A stretch of DNA of 64,000 nt from DATMRS01 sp035566015 (GCA_035566015.1 DATMRS010000020.1:62001-126000), one strand, 5' to 3'; positions 16,843 to 26,037 are shown, counted from the first letter of the stretch. Numbers and translations are program-made. The notes: a model not told the origin generated them from the sequence alone.

Positions 16843-18153
16843 ATGGCCGACGCCGCGCCCAATCCCCTGCCGCACCGGCATCATGTCTTGATCGTGGGCG
16901 GCGGGTTCGGCGGGCTTCAGGCGGCGCGGAGCCTTGCCGGCGCGCCGGTGTCCATCACGCTGGTCGACCAGCGCAACCACCATATCTTCCAGCCTTTGCT
17001 CTATCAGGTGGCGACGGCGTCGCTCGCCACCTCGGAAATCGCCTGGCCGATCCGTGCCGTTCTGCGCAAACGCGCCGAAATCACGACGCTGCTCGGCACG
17101 GTGACGGGCGTCGATGCGGCGGCGCGGACCGTGCGGCTCGCCGATGGCGGCACGCTCGCCTATGACACGCTGATCCTCGCCACCGGCGCGCGCCATGCCT
17201 ATTTCGGGCATGACGAATGGGAGCCGTTCGCCCCCGGCCTGAAGACGATCGAGGACGCGACCACCATTCGCCGCGCCATCCTGCTCGCCTTCGAATGGGC
17301 CGAGCGCGAGAGCGATCCAGCGCGCCGCGCGGCGCTGCTGACCTTCGTGATCGTCGGCGCCGGCCCCACCGGCGTCGAACTGGCGGGCACGATCGCCGAG
17401 CTGGCGCGCGACACGCTGCCATCCGATTTCCGCAACATCGACACGCAGGAGGCGCGGATCGTCCTGATCGAAGCCGGGCCGCGCGTGCTGGCGGGCTATC
17501 CCGACAGCCTTTCCGATTATGCGAAGCGATCGCTCGAAACGCTCGGTGTCGAGGTGGAGCTGGGCCAGGCGGTGTCCGACTGCACGGCCGAAGGGGTCGT
17601 CTATGGCGACAGGCATCTGCCCGCGCGCACGATCCTCTGGGCGGCGGGCGTGCGTGCCTCGCCCGCCGCCCAATGGCTGCACGCGCCCGCCGATCGCGCG
17701 GGCCGGATACAGGTGCTGCCCGATCTCAGCGTGCCAGGGCATCCCGACATCTTCGCCGTCGGCGATACCGTGACGATCGCGGCCCCCGACGGAAAACCCG
17801 TTCCCGGCATAGCCCCCGCCGCGAAGCAGGAAGGCCACTATGTCGCCACGGCGATCAAGGCGCGCCTTGCCGGCCAGCCTGCGCCGCCGCCCTTCCGCTA
17901 CAGACATGCCGGCAGCCTGGCGCAGATCGGCAAGCGGCGCGCGGTGATAGATTTCGGGCGCGTCAGGCTGCGCGGCGCGATCGCCTGGTGGATATGGGGG
18001 ATCGCCCACATCTATTTCCTGATCGGGGTGCGCAGCCGGCTCAGCGTCGCGCTGAACTGGCTCTGGATTCACCTGCGCAACCAGCGCGGCGCGCGGCTCA
18101 TCACCCAGGGCGGCGAGACGGATTCGCCGCCGCGGCCGAACGACGACGGCTGA
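16843..18153 (+). CDS. ndh: Type II NADH:quinone oxidoreductase (NDH-2)
   Basis: Single-subunit, non-proton-pumping NADH dehydrogenase on the cytoplasmic face of the inner membrane. The 436-aa product has the N-terminal FAD motif VLIVGGGFGGLQAARSL (about 15-31), HHIFQPLLYQVATASL near 45-60, the NADH-binding IVGAGPTGVELAG near 170, and the late FAVGDT and APAAKQEGHYVA segments that contact flavin and quinone. The C-terminus has the amphipathic or hydrophobic stretch AWWIWGIAHIYFLIGVRSR expected for membrane anchoring. The ATG at 16843 follows GGAGC. It diverges from the TonB-like gene. Confidence 0.93.
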   Translation: MADAAPNPLPHRHHVLIVGGGFGGLQAARSLAGAPVSITLVDQRNHHIFQPLLYQVATASLATSEIAWPIRAVLRKRAEITTLLGTVTGVDAAARTVRLADGGTLAYDTLILATGARHAYFGHDEWEPFAPGLKTIEDATTIRRAILLAFEWAERESDPARRAALLTFVIVGAGPTGVELAGTIAELARDTLPSDFRNIDTQEARIVLIEAGPRVLAGYPDSLSDYAKRSLETLGVEVELGQAVSDCTAEGVVYGDRHLPARTILWAAGVRASPAAQWLHAPADRAGRIQVLPDLSVPGHPDIFAVGDTVTIAAPDGKPVPGIAPAAKQEGHYVATAIKARLAGQPAPPPFRYRHAGSLAQIGKRRAVIDFGRVRLRGAIAWWIWGIAHIYFLIGVRSRLSVALNWLWIHLRNQRGARLITQGGETDSPPRPNDDG

Positions 18154-18182
18154 CGAAGGGGCATCCCGACGCGCCGGCAGTC

Positions 18183-19058
18183 TTATCCACCCGCGAGCTT
18201 GTCGAAATCGCTGGCGTCGTGGCGTTCGGCCAGATGCGTTCCCTCCGGCCCCTGCGTGCGGTTCACCATGCGGCCGCGCTTCACCGCCTCGCGCGCGCCG
18301 ATCTGGTCGACCCAGCGGCTCACGTTGCGATATTCGTGGGCGGACAGGAATTCCTGCGCGCTATAGGCGTCGCGCGTGATCGAACCGTACCAGGGCCAGA
18401 TCGCGATATCGGCGATCGTATATTCGTCGCCCGCCATATATTCGTGATCGGCGAGATGCGTGTCGAGGACATGGAGCTGCCGCTTCGTTTCCATTGCGAA
18501 GCGGTTGATCGGATATTCCATCTTGAACGGGGCATAGGCAAAGAAATGCCCGAAGCCGCCACCGACGAAGGGGGCGGAGCCCATCTGCCACATCAGCCAG
18601 TTCATCGTCTCGGTGCGCTTGCGCAGATCGGTGGGCAGGAAGGCGTGAAACTTCTCCGCCAGATAGAAGAGGATCGATCCGCTCTCGAACACCCGGATCG
18701 GTGGATTGGCCGACCGGTCGATCATCGCCGGAATCTTCGAATTGGGATTGATCTCGACGAAGCCGCTGGAAAACTGATCGCCCTCGCCGATCCGGATCAG
18801 CCAGGCGTCATATTCGGCGCCGCCATGGCCCAGCGCCAGCAGCTCCTCCAGCATGATCGTGGCCTTCACGCCATTGGGCGTGCCCATCGAATAAAGCTGG
18901 ATCGGGTGTTTGCCGACGGGCAGTACCTTATCGTGCGTCGGGCCGGAGATCGGCCGATTGATGTTGGCGAATTGCCCGCCATTCGCCTTGTCCCAGGTCC
19001 AGACCTTCGGGGGAATATAGCCCGGCGGCTGATTGTTCGCGGCGTCGGTGTCGGCCAT
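18183..19058 (-). CDS. yghU: Nu-class glutathione S-transferase / disulfide-bond oxidoreductase YghU
   Basis: A 291-aa GST that aligns over nearly its whole length with remembered E. coli YghU: PPKVWTWDKANGGQFANINR, SGPTHDKVLPVGKHPIQLYS, GTPNGVKATIMLEELLALG, FVEINPNSKIPA, RVFESGSILFYLAEK, and the final RHDASDF. The catalytic region is the TPNG loop, where the Thr/Asn replace the usual Tyr or Ser. YghU-type enzymes reduce disulfides with two glutathiones; Nu-class GSTs in sphingomonads have also been tied to the glutathione-release step of beta-aryl ether catabolism. It may be cotranscribed with the two SDR genes upstream (gaps 84 and 56 bp). Confidence 0.92.
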   Translation of the reverse strand: MADTDAANNQPPGYIPPKVWTWDKANGGQFANINRPISGPTHDKVLPVGKHPIQLYSMGTPNGVKATIMLEELLALGHGGAEYDAWLIRIGEGDQFSSGFVEINPNSKIPAMIDRSANPPIRVFESGSILFYLAEKFHAFLPTDLRKRTETMNWLMWQMGSAPFVGGGFGHFFAYAPFKMEYPINRFAMETKRQLHVLDTHLADHEYMAGDEYTIADIAIWPWYGSITRDAYSAQEFLSAHEYRNVSRWVDQIGAREAVKRGRMVNRTQGPEGTHLAERHDASDFDKLAGG

Positions 19059-19142
19059 GTCCGTTCTCCAATCTCATCCTATGTGGCGCAACTCATGCGC
19101 CCGGCAGCCGCCGCGCAGCAAGAGGATAGAAGGCAGTTCGCG

Positions 19143-20027
19143 TCAGTCGCGCGCCGGCCTGTCGAACAGGCCGTCCACCGTCGCACGGCGCCTGTCCTCG
19201 AAGGCGCGGCGCGCATGGGGAACGCGATCGTCGGCGGGGAATGCCGCCTCGATCGCGCGATGCCGCGCGCGCACCTCGTCGAGAAATTCGGCGTGGGTGA
19301 GGATATGGAAGCGGTTATCGCGGATCGCACGCACCACGGCGGCGCCCATGTCCCTCGGGTCCATCGCGACGCGCATCGCGCCCCACAGCTCGCGCAGATA
19401 AGCCCCCGCTTCGCCCACTGGCGCGCCGCTGTCGTCGTCGGGAACGGGAACGAGTGCGGAGCGCGTCGCGCCGGGAAAGAGACAGGACACGCCGATCCCC
19501 TCTGGCGCCAGCGACATGCGCAGCGATTCGGACAGGCCGCGCACGGCATATTTGGCGGTCGAGTAAGCGCCGAGCCCCGGCAGCGGCACCATCCCGGCCA
19601 TCGAGGCGGTGTTCACCACATGGCCGCCCTCGCCCTGCGCCTTGATGATCGGCACGATCACCTTCACGCCGTTGACGACGCCGCCCAGATTGACGCCCAT
19701 CGCGCGATCCCACTCCTCGAAATCGGGATCGTCGACAAGGCCGCCGCCGCCCACGCCGGCATTGTTGCACAGCACATGGATCTTGCCGAAAACCGACAGC
19801 GCCTCTTCGGCTGCGCGGCGCATCGCCTCGCGATCGGACACGTCGACCATCAGGAAATGGACCGCGTTCGAGCCGACAAGCAGCGCACGAGCAGCCTCCA
19901 GATGGGTCTCGCTATAATCGGCGATCACCACCTTCATGCCCTCGGCCAGAAAGGCGTGCGCCATGCCAAGGCCGATGCCGCTGGCCCCGCCGGTCACGAA
20001 CGCCACCTTCCCTTCCAGATTGCGCAT
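19143..20027 (-). CDS. Short-chain dehydrogenase/reductase
   Basis: SDR of 294 aa with TGGASGIGLGMA (about 12-23), the NAD(H)-type acidic residue in VVIADYSE, NNAG near 92, the catalytic Ser in NTASMAG and the YSTAK box. The C-terminal third is longer than in classical 250-aa SDRs, as in the neighbouring SDRs. ATG at 20027 (MRNLEGKVAF) has GGAGAGG five bases upstream; an ATG at 20048 would add a basic, atypical head. It is the middle gene of a run SDR-SDR-YghU. It is similar to, but clearly distinct from, the SDRs at 15064-15897 and 20084-21019. Substrate unknown. Confidence 0.85.
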   Translation of the reverse strand: MRNLEGKVAFVTGGASGIGLGMAHAFLAEGMKVVIADYSETHLEAARALLVGSNAVHFLMVDVSDREAMRRAAEEALSVFGKIHVLCNNAGVGGGGLVDDPDFEEWDRAMGVNLGGVVNGVKVIVPIIKAQGEGGHVVNTASMAGMVPLPGLGAYSTAKYAVRGLSESLRMSLAPEGIGVSCLFPGATRSALVPVPDDDSGAPVGEAGAYLRELWGAMRVAMDPRDMGAAVVRAIRDNRFHILTHAEFLDEVRARHRAIEAAFPADDRVPHARRAFEDRRRATVDGLFDRPARD

Positions 20028-20083
20028 GCCGCCTCTCCTTCCCCTCATTCCGGCACAGGCCGGCGCCCGTTACCGAACCGCTT

Positions 20084-21019
20084 TTACAACGGTTCGTCGA
20101 GCGGCTTCTGCTCGTCGTAGATCGGGTTGTACATCAGCGTGCCGAACTGGCGGACGAGCGCGGCGCGTGTTTCGTTCGGCGCCTCCACGGGAATGGCGCG
20201 GAGCAGCGCCTCGTTGCGCGCGATGATGCCGTCGCGGAACTCGGGATGGGTCATGATGAACAGATCGCCCCGGCGGATGCCGCGCAGGACACGCTGGCCG
20301 ACCTCCTCCTTCGTCATGAACACGCTGGGGTCAAAACCCGGCGCTGGGCGCTTGTCCGCCTGCGCGCCGCCCGCCGGCGGCTGCGGCGGCGCATCGTTGC
20401 GCAGATCGTCGGGCCGCACCGCCTGCGTCGTCTGGCCGAGGCTGGTCTGCACCGGGCCGGGGAAGAAGACCGATGCGCCGATTGCGGTGCCGCGCAGATC
20501 AGTGGCGAGCGATTCGATCATCCCCGCCACGGCGAACTTGGCGGTGCAATAGAGGCCCGCGCCGCCCACCGCCGAGAAGCCGCCGGTCGACGAGGTGACG
20601 ACGACATGACCCGGCTCGCCATGCGCCAGCATGCGCGGCAGCATCGTCACCAGCCCGTTGACGACGCCGCCGAGATTGACGTTCAGGTTGAAATCCCAAT
20701 CCTTGTACGACGCGTTCTGCATCGGCCCGGTGACGCCGACGCCGGCATTGAGCGCGAGCACATGGATGTTGCCGAACACCCGCTCGGCCTCATCCGCCGC
20801 CTGCGCCCAGCCGTCGCGGCTGGTAACGTCGAGCCGCACCGGATGGACGGCAAGATTGGTCTTGGAAAAGCCCTCCATCGCCTGATCGAGCGCCTCCTGC
20901 CGGATATCGGCGATCACCACCTTCATGCCTGCCTCGGCGAAGGCCTTGGCCATGCCCAGCCCCATGCCGCTGGCGCCGCCGGTGATGAAGGCGGTCTTTC
21001 CGCTTACGTCCTGCATCAT
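20084..21019 (-). CDS. Short-chain dehydrogenase/reductase
   Basis: SDR of 311 aa with FITGGASGMGLGMAKAF (about 10-26), ADIRQEA after beta-2, LNAGVGVTG in place of the usual NNAG, the catalytic Ser in SSTGGFS and YCTAK. A Pro-rich insert (about 220-240) precedes the C-terminal substrate region. The start is ATG-ATG (21019 or 21016) with GAGGA upstream. It is the promoter-proximal gene of a probable SDR-SDR-yghU operon, with an inverted repeat in its upstream region. The LN-for-NN change sits in the structural Asn motif, so activity should not be assumed without the active-site Asn being checked. Confidence 0.84.
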   Translation of the reverse strand: MMQDVSGKTAFITGGASGMGLGMAKAFAEAGMKVVIADIRQEALDQAMEGFSKTNLAVHPVRLDVTSRDGWAQAADEAERVFGNIHVLALNAGVGVTGPMQNASYKDWDFNLNVNLGGVVNGLVTMLPRMLAHGEPGHVVVTSSTGGFSAVGGAGLYCTAKFAVAGMIESLATDLRGTAIGASVFFPGPVQTSLGQTTQAVRPDDLRNDAPPQPPAGGAQADKRPAPGFDPSVFMTKEEVGQRVLRGIRRGDLFIMTHPEFRDGIIARNEALLRAIPVEAPNETRAALVRQFGTLMYNPIYDEQKPLDEPL

Positions 21020-21055
21020 GTTCCTCTTCGAAATTTGTTGCTTTTGTCCGATTTA

Positions 21056-21077
21056 ATTCCCCAACCATAAGGGGAAT
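21056..21077. promoter_or_regulatory. Inverted repeat upstream of the SDR-SDR-yghU operon
   Basis: ATTCCCC-N8-GGGGAAT, perfect 7-bp arms, 37 bp upstream of the SDR start at 21019; it runs into a second small palindrome GGAATATTCC (21073-21082). It could be a dimer binding site controlling the operon. No experimental or positional proof. Confidence 0.4.
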
Positions 21078-21119
21078 ATTCCTGACCAACAATGATTATG
21101 CCCATCATCAGGAGCGAAC

Positions 21120-21149
21120 AAAAAAGAGGCGGCCCCGCAGAGCCGCCTC
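21120..21149 (-). terminator. Terminator of the TonB-dependent receptor gene
   Basis: 8-bp stem GAGGCGGC / GCCGCCTC (21126-21133 and 21142-21149), followed on the minus strand by six T (complement of 21120-21125). It lies 25 bp after the receptor stop. Confidence 0.88.
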
Positions 21150-21173
21150 CCGAAAATCGCAACTGCGAAGGGG

Positions 21174-24100
21174 TCAGAACTTGAACTTCGCCCCCAGGTA
21201 GAAGCGCCGTCCCAGCACGTCGTAGAAACTGCCCTGCGATCCGGTGCCGGCGATCTGGCCGCCCGCATTGGTTCCGGCCGGCGGCGCGGTGTTATATTCG
21301 TAAACCGGCGGCGCCTTGTCGAACAGGTTCGAGATACCGAACCGGATCGTGGCGTTGTCGGTGACGGCGAGCGTGGTCGACAGGTTGAACAGATTGTAGG
21401 CCGGCGCGCCGACATAGGTGGTATCCGGATTGGATACCGCCTCCAGCGGCTTGATCTTCGGCAGATGCTGCCACTGCAACGATATCGTTGCCGGGCCGAC
21501 CGAATAGTTCAATGTCGTGAACAGCTTCCAGCGATAATTGGCGGCGCTCAACCCGTTCTCGTTCGACGGCCCGAGCGTGCCTGCATAATCCTGAAGCGGA
21601 AGGACCGGCAGAACCGCCGACTCCATCTTGTCGAGATAGTTGAACGCGAGGTTCAGGCCAAGGACACCCGGCAGACCCGTTTCGGCTTCCTCCAGATCGA
21701 CCACCCAGTCGAACTGGGCATCGATGCCGGCGGTCCGGAACCGGCCGCTGTTGAGATAGGTGCCGAGCAGATCGCCGATCGTGCCGATGTTCACGTTCCG
21801 CGTGATGCCCGCGCAGAAGGGCGAGTCGACATCATAGGTCGGATTGAACGCCGCATCGAAGCACTGGCGCTGGATGATATCGCCCGTCTGCAGGCCGATC
21901 GCGTCGTCCACCTTGATATTATAATAGTCGACCGACAGGCGGACACCCCGGAACCAGGGCGATTGCGACGGCGAGGAGATCACCGTGCCGATGGTCCAGG
22001 TCTTCGCCGTTTCGGGCTTCAGATCGGGATTGCCCTGGCTGCTGACGAACACGAACGACGCGCCCGCGCCCTGATTGTTGGCGTTGGCGTAGAAGGCGTC
22101 GGCCGTCCCCGGCGCGGCGCGGTCCATCAGCGTGCGGCACATCGCCAGGACGTTGGCATCGTTGCCGGCCGAATAAGGCAGCGCATTATTCATCGAACAT
22201 AGATCGCCACCGCCCGCGACGGCGAAGACCTGCTGCCGTGCCTGATACAGTTCGGCGATGTTCGGCGCACGTTCCGCCTTGTTATAGCCGCCACGGAAAC
22301 GCAGCCAGTCGGTTACCTGCCAATCGGCATTCGCCTTCCAGGTGAAGCTGCTGCCCGTCGTATTATAGTCGGAATAACGCGCGCCCAGATTGAGTTCGAG
22401 TTTCTGGACGAACGGCGTGTCGTGGACGAGCGGGATCAGCAATTCGCCATAGGCTTCCTTGACGGTGATCTCGCCGCGCGAATTGCCGCTGGGATAGAGG
22501 CCGATCGCCTGATCGAGGAAGGAGCGGCCCTGCGTCGTCAGCGTGTCGTTCAGGAAGAAATAGCTGTTACGCCGGTAATCGGTGCCGATCGCGAAGCGGA
22601 CATCGCCCGCCGGCAACTGGAACAACCCGCCCTGCAAGCTCGCCTCCGCGACCGACTGGCGCATATCGGAGATCGTCTTGATGTCGGCCGAGATCGCCTC
22701 GATACAATCCTGGCTGGTGGGGATGTCGTCGAACGGGTTGAGGCCGCTCGTGCAGGTCGCGGTGGAGGCGCCGAAGCCGCCGAACGCCGCATTGCCCTGC
22801 GAGGTGAAGCCCGCGCCCCAGTTCGGCGCCCCGATGATCGCGCGATAGCGTTCGAGCGACGCAAAGCCCGTCAGGTTCGAATTGGTGCGCGACTGGCCTT
22901 GCGATCCGTAGATTTCCCACGTCCAGTCGGTTCCCGGCACCTTGCCCTGCAAACCGGCGAGGATCTGGTAGGTGAACACATCGCTTTCGTCGGCGCGATT
23001 GGCATAGTTCAGATAATTGTTGAGCTGCCACGGCGCATTCGGGTCGGCGCGACTTGCCAGCATCTGCTGCAACTCGGTCGGCAGCACGCGCCCGTCCATC
23101 GGGATGAACGCGCTCCACCCGTTCACCGCCGGGGACGGCTGCTGGACCGTGAAGCTGTGCGAACGATTGAAATAGCCCTGCGCGAAGAAGGTGATGTCAT
23201 CGTTCAGGTCATAGGTGCCGCGCGCATAGATATTCCAGCGGCTGAGCGGGAAGGTGGCCAGCTCATCCTGCCAGTTCTGCGCGAGCTGGCCCGTACTGGT
23301 CCGCTCCCATTTGAGGCCGAGTTGCTGGCCGAAGCGATAGGCGCCCGGGATCGTGAGGCCGTCGAAGCCGCCGAACGCGGTGCCGTTGGGATTGAAATAG
23401 ACGTTGCCTGAAGTCGGGTAGTTCGGCGTCGCCGTCACATCCCGGCCTGCGAAAATCCCGTTCATCACCGCCTGGCTAGGCAGGTTGCCCGGCGTCGGCA
23501 CATAAGTCGGGAAATCGGAGAAGAATTCGGTGCCGTTCGTGCCCGGATCGCGCCAGAAATTGCGGAACCAGCTACGCTTGATGCGCTTCGACCCGTTACG
23601 ATCGTCATTCTGGAAACCGATCGTGATATTGCCGCGGCCATCGGCGAAGTTGGTGCCCATGAAGCCGCTGATCGAATATTCGCCCGCATCGCCGCGCTGC
23701 GTGATCGATCCCTGGCCGTTCAGTTCGAGGCCCGAGAAGTTCTTCTTCAGGATGAAGTTGACGACGCCCGCGACGGCGTCCGCGCCGTAAGTCGCCGAAG
23801 CACCGCCGGTAATCACCTCGACCCGCTCGATCGCGGCCTGCGGGATGGTGTTGATATCCACCACCATGTTGGCGCTGCCCGGCGTCGCGCGCCGGCCGTC
23901 GATCAGCACCAGCGTGCGGTTCGGGCCAAGGCCGCGCAGCGACAGCGTGGCGGCGCCCGGCGTGTTGACCGAGTTGGGCTGGATGTCGCCGCCCTGCGTC
24001 GGCGTCTGCGCCGGGGTGAATTGCGGCAGCTTGTTGAGGTTCTGCTCGATCGCGACGGTGCTCGATTCCTCGAGCAGCTTCTGGTCGGCGGTGATGATCG

Positions 24101-24314
24101 GGCTGGTCGCCACATAGTCGCGCCGGACGATGCGTGAACCCGTCACCACGATTTCGGAAGACTGCGCGTTGGCGCCCGCGTCCGACGGCTGTGCTTCCTG
24201 CGCATAGGCCGTGGAGGATGCCATGACCGCGATCAGGCTCGCGCCACCCGCCAGAACAATTCTTCGCAGGTCCACGCCAAACGGCAAAGACTTCTTTCCG
24301 GAAGTATGATTCAT
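21174..24314 (-). CDS. TonB-dependent outer-membrane receptor
   Basis: A 1046-aa outer-membrane transporter. A signal peptide (about 1-39, ending AYAQ) is followed by a short extension, a TonB-box-like stretch SEIVVTGSRI, the plug domain (about 60-190, with LRGLGPNRTLVLIDGRR and VEVITGGASATYGADAVAGVVNF), and a 22-strand-type barrel ending in Phe (FYLGAKFKF). Plug and C-terminal features match the oligomeric iron-siderophore/sugar class of sphingomonad receptors with the SGRR-like GRRA region. RBS AGGAAAAAG precedes the ATG at 24314. The nearby GST, SDR and GMC genes suggest uptake of an organic substrate, but iron-complex import cannot be excluded. Confidence 0.93.
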   Translation of the reverse strand: MNHTSGKKSLPFGVDLRRIVLAGGASLIAVMASSTAYAQEAQPSDAGANAQSSEIVVTGSRIVRRDYVATSPIITADQKLLEESSTVAIEQNLNKLPQFTPAQTPTQGGDIQPNSVNTPGAATLSLRGLGPNRTLVLIDGRRATPGSANMVVDINTIPQAAIERVEVITGGASATYGADAVAGVVNFILKKNFSGLELNGQGSITQRGDAGEYSISGFMGTNFADGRGNITIGFQNDDRNGSKRIKRSWFRNFWRDPGTNGTEFFSDFPTYVPTPGNLPSQAVMNGIFAGRDVTATPNYPTSGNVYFNPNGTAFGGFDGLTIPGAYRFGQQLGLKWERTSTGQLAQNWQDELATFPLSRWNIYARGTYDLNDDITFFAQGYFNRSHSFTVQQPSPAVNGWSAFIPMDGRVLPTELQQMLASRADPNAPWQLNNYLNYANRADESDVFTYQILAGLQGKVPGTDWTWEIYGSQGQSRTNSNLTGFASLERYRAIIGAPNWGAGFTSQGNAAFGGFGASTATCTSGLNPFDDIPTSQDCIEAISADIKTISDMRQSVAEASLQGGLFQLPAGDVRFAIGTDYRRNSYFFLNDTLTTQGRSFLDQAIGLYPSGNSRGEITVKEAYGELLIPLVHDTPFVQKLELNLGARYSDYNTTGSSFTWKANADWQVTDWLRFRGGYNKAERAPNIAELYQARQQVFAVAGGGDLCSMNNALPYSAGNDANVLAMCRTLMDRAAPGTADAFYANANNQGAGASFVFVSSQGNPDLKPETAKTWTIGTVISSPSQSPWFRGVRLSVDYYNIKVDDAIGLQTGDIIQRQCFDAAFNPTYDVDSPFCAGITRNVNIGTIGDLLGTYLNSGRFRTAGIDAQFDWVVDLEEAETGLPGVLGLNLAFNYLDKMESAVLPVLPLQDYAGTLGPSNENGLSAANYRWKLFTTLNYSVGPATISLQWQHLPKIKPLEAVSNPDTTYVGAPAYNLFNLSTTLAVTDNATIRFGISNLFDKAPPVYEYNTAPPAGTNAGGQIAGTGSQGSFYDVLGRRFYLGAKFKF

Positions 24315-24598
24315 TTCTTTTTCCTCACCTGAATCGCCGCGCAGCGGTCGACGTTGGTTTCAGTTTTTCTTTGGCCGATCCTGTCGATGCGCGCCCCTTT
24401 TCGACGCGCGCGCAAGGCGAACTAGCCCGGCGGCGGGAGATCGGCCTGTCGATGGAAGGGAAAAGGCGCGGTGGCGCGGCGGCGGCGATTGTCGCACGCC
24501 CGGCAGATGCAGCTTGAACGCAACGCCCCGAAACGCATGGGCAAAGGCCCCTCCCCTTCTGCGTCGGTGGTCCTTCGTTCGGCCACCTTAGGAAGAAG

Positions 24599-24645
24599 GC
24601 TATGCTTTTATATTGATAATGTCTAGACCGTTGATAATGTCCAAC
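24599..24645 (-). promoter_or_regulatory. Promoter/operator region of the TonB receptor with tandem GACATTATCAA
   Basis: On the minus strand two identical 11-bp units GACATTATCAA (24641-24631 and 24623-24613) lie 18 bp apart; the second runs into TATAAAAGCATAG. The receptor start is about 300 bp downstream. The same block GACA-N3-TCAATA-AAAA-GC-TTAGCC recurs near 25150-25180, so it is likely a promoter or operator unit rather than chance. Confidence 0.55.
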
Positions 24646-24953
24646 CATATATGAGGGAACAATTTCCGATATATGGAGGGATATAAGCCCCTCAATGGAC
24701 GATTTTGTCTGTCATGAGGCCGGCGCGGCAAACGCCGGCGGACCAGGAAAATCCGCGGCAGGAAAGGGCGGGCGGCGGCCGCGCCCTTCCCGCTTTCGCG
24801 TCAGGCGGCGGCGGTCATCCGCTCCATTTGCGCGCGTCCGTTCTCGAACATTCCTCTGGTTGAAGGTCAGCAGGCCCGCGCCAGTTCGGGCGCCCCACTT
24901 CGCGTGAGCCATTCCGCTACAAGTCCTTCGCCGCCTCATCTGCTCCGACGACG
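24646..24953. other. Non-coding gap, no convincing gene
   Basis: GC-rich between the receptor promoter and a downstream terminator. One long imperfect hairpin (about 24765-24795, built on GGAAAGGGCG and CGCCCTTCC) follows a 16-codon minus-strand reading frame ending at about 24805 (MFENGRAQMERMTAAA). That frame could be the tail of a decayed gene, but it is too short to call. Confidence 0.35.
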
Positions 24954-25185
24954 AAAAAAAGGAGGCGACCTCAAAGCCGCCTCCCAGGGAGGAAGATCAT
25001 TGAGGACGGGATGAACAGGGAAGCGCAAACCTCGCGCGGGGCCGGCCTGGACCCACGCGAAACCTGCCGTCGATGCGGCACGGGCAATGCTTCCAAACGC
25101 AGTTCAACCACCCTCTCCGCGACTCCGTTCTGAACCGGAAACGCGAAGAGGAAGGGCTAAGCGTTTTTATTGACTGTGTCCAGAA
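24954..25185 (-). other. Orphan promoter-terminator pair, possible small RNA or remnant of a second TonB receptor locus
   Basis: On the minus strand, GACACAGTCAATAAAAACGC (25180-25161) repeats the layout of the receptor promoter at 24599-24645. About 180 bp further on, a stem built on GGAGGCGGC and GCCGCCTCC (24961-24984) with seven T at its end (complement of 24954-24960) copies the style of the receptor terminator. Between them there is no good reading frame: one 45-codon frame starts at a GTG with poor spacing. Either an sRNA gene or a promoter and terminator left after loss of a paralogous receptor gene. Confidence 0.5.
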
Positions 25186-25298
25186 AAATACAACATTGCA
25201 AAAGAGGTAGGCAAAATCATCGGCTTACCCCGGCACAGGACGATGATTCTGTCCTGCCACCTGCGCGCGCGCACCGCTGCGGTGCCGGCACGGCGGCG

Positions 25299-25847
25299 TT
25301 ATCGGAGGCGCGTCACACGCACTGCGGGCTGGTGGCGCACATGCATCAGATAGCTGCCAAGCGCACCGCGGCGGATGCGGATCGTCTCGCCCGGACGGGG
25401 CGGCAGGAAGTTCACGCCGCGCTCCGTCATCTGCCAGCGCGCGCCGTCCTTCAGCGCGATGGTCCAGTGGCCGACGCCATTGTCGGTCGCCGAGACGACC
25501 TCGGCCCTGATCTCCTCCACAGGCTGTGCGCGCTCGGCAAGCGGCCGCCTGTTCTCGACCATCTCGGACCCGAAGGAGTCGCCCACGGGAGCCGCCGACG
25601 CCGTGGACGTGCGGGACGCCGATGTCGCCGGCGCAGTCCGCGCGGGCGCCGGGACGGCAGGCGCGGCAGCGGGGCGCGCGGCGCTGTCGTAACAGGCGAG
25701 CCGATCCGACTTGTCCGCGATCGATCCGCACGCCTCAATCGCTTGAAGCCGCGCGCTATCGCCGCCTTGCGCCAGAGCCGGGCCGGCGAGGGATATTCCG
25801 CCCGACAGAATCGTCGCCGCGGCCATGGCCAGACACGCTTTACCCAT
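25299..25847 (-). CDS. Secreted protein with an ACxxI-RLACYD motif (VasI-like), function unknown
   Basis: A 182-aa protein with a Sec signal peptide (MGKACLAMAAATILSG, cleavage near GPALAQ). Just after it comes LQAIEACGSIADKSDRLACYD, a two-Cys motif found in VasI/TagI-like and other small periplasmic proteins; the Cys pair probably forms a disulfide. A low-complexity Ala/Pro/Thr linker (about 60-100) leads to a beta-rich C-terminus with GHWTIALKDGARWQM and RRGALGSYLM. Start chosen at 25847 (GGGGAGGG upstream); ATGs at 25859 and 25862 are possible. No type VI secretion genes are nearby. It diverges from the TetR-MarR regulator. Confidence 0.6.
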   Translation of the reverse strand: MGKACLAMAAATILSGGISLAGPALAQGGDSARLQAIEACGSIADKSDRLACYDSAARPAAAPAVPAPARTAPATSASRTSTASAAPVGDSFGSEMVENRRPLAERAQPVEEIRAEVVSATDNGVGHWTIALKDGARWQMTERGVNFLPPRPGETIRIRRGALGSYLMHVRHQPAVRVTRLR

Positions 25848-26037
25848 ATCCCTCCCCATCATGTCCCAATGGCAAACAATATTTCCGGACAGGCAATATC
25901 GACTCACCGCCCGGCCGGCTAATTTCATACCTACCATGTTCATCTTGGGGAGGTTAGAAATCGCTCGTTGATTGCGTCCCCCCTGTACCGTTGGCAACCG
26001 ACGGGGCATCCGCCCTTCGAAAAGGATCTGTTGTGAC

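Noticed and set aside
24695..24907. A 70-codon open frame upstream of the TonB receptor
   Set aside because: No RBS, biased low-complexity Arg/Ala/Pro content from GC-rich DNA, and it runs through a hairpin.
25299..25847. Type VI secretion locus
   Set aside because: The protein has a VasI-like Cys motif, but no other type VI gene is nearby, and the motif occurs in unrelated small periplasmic proteins.
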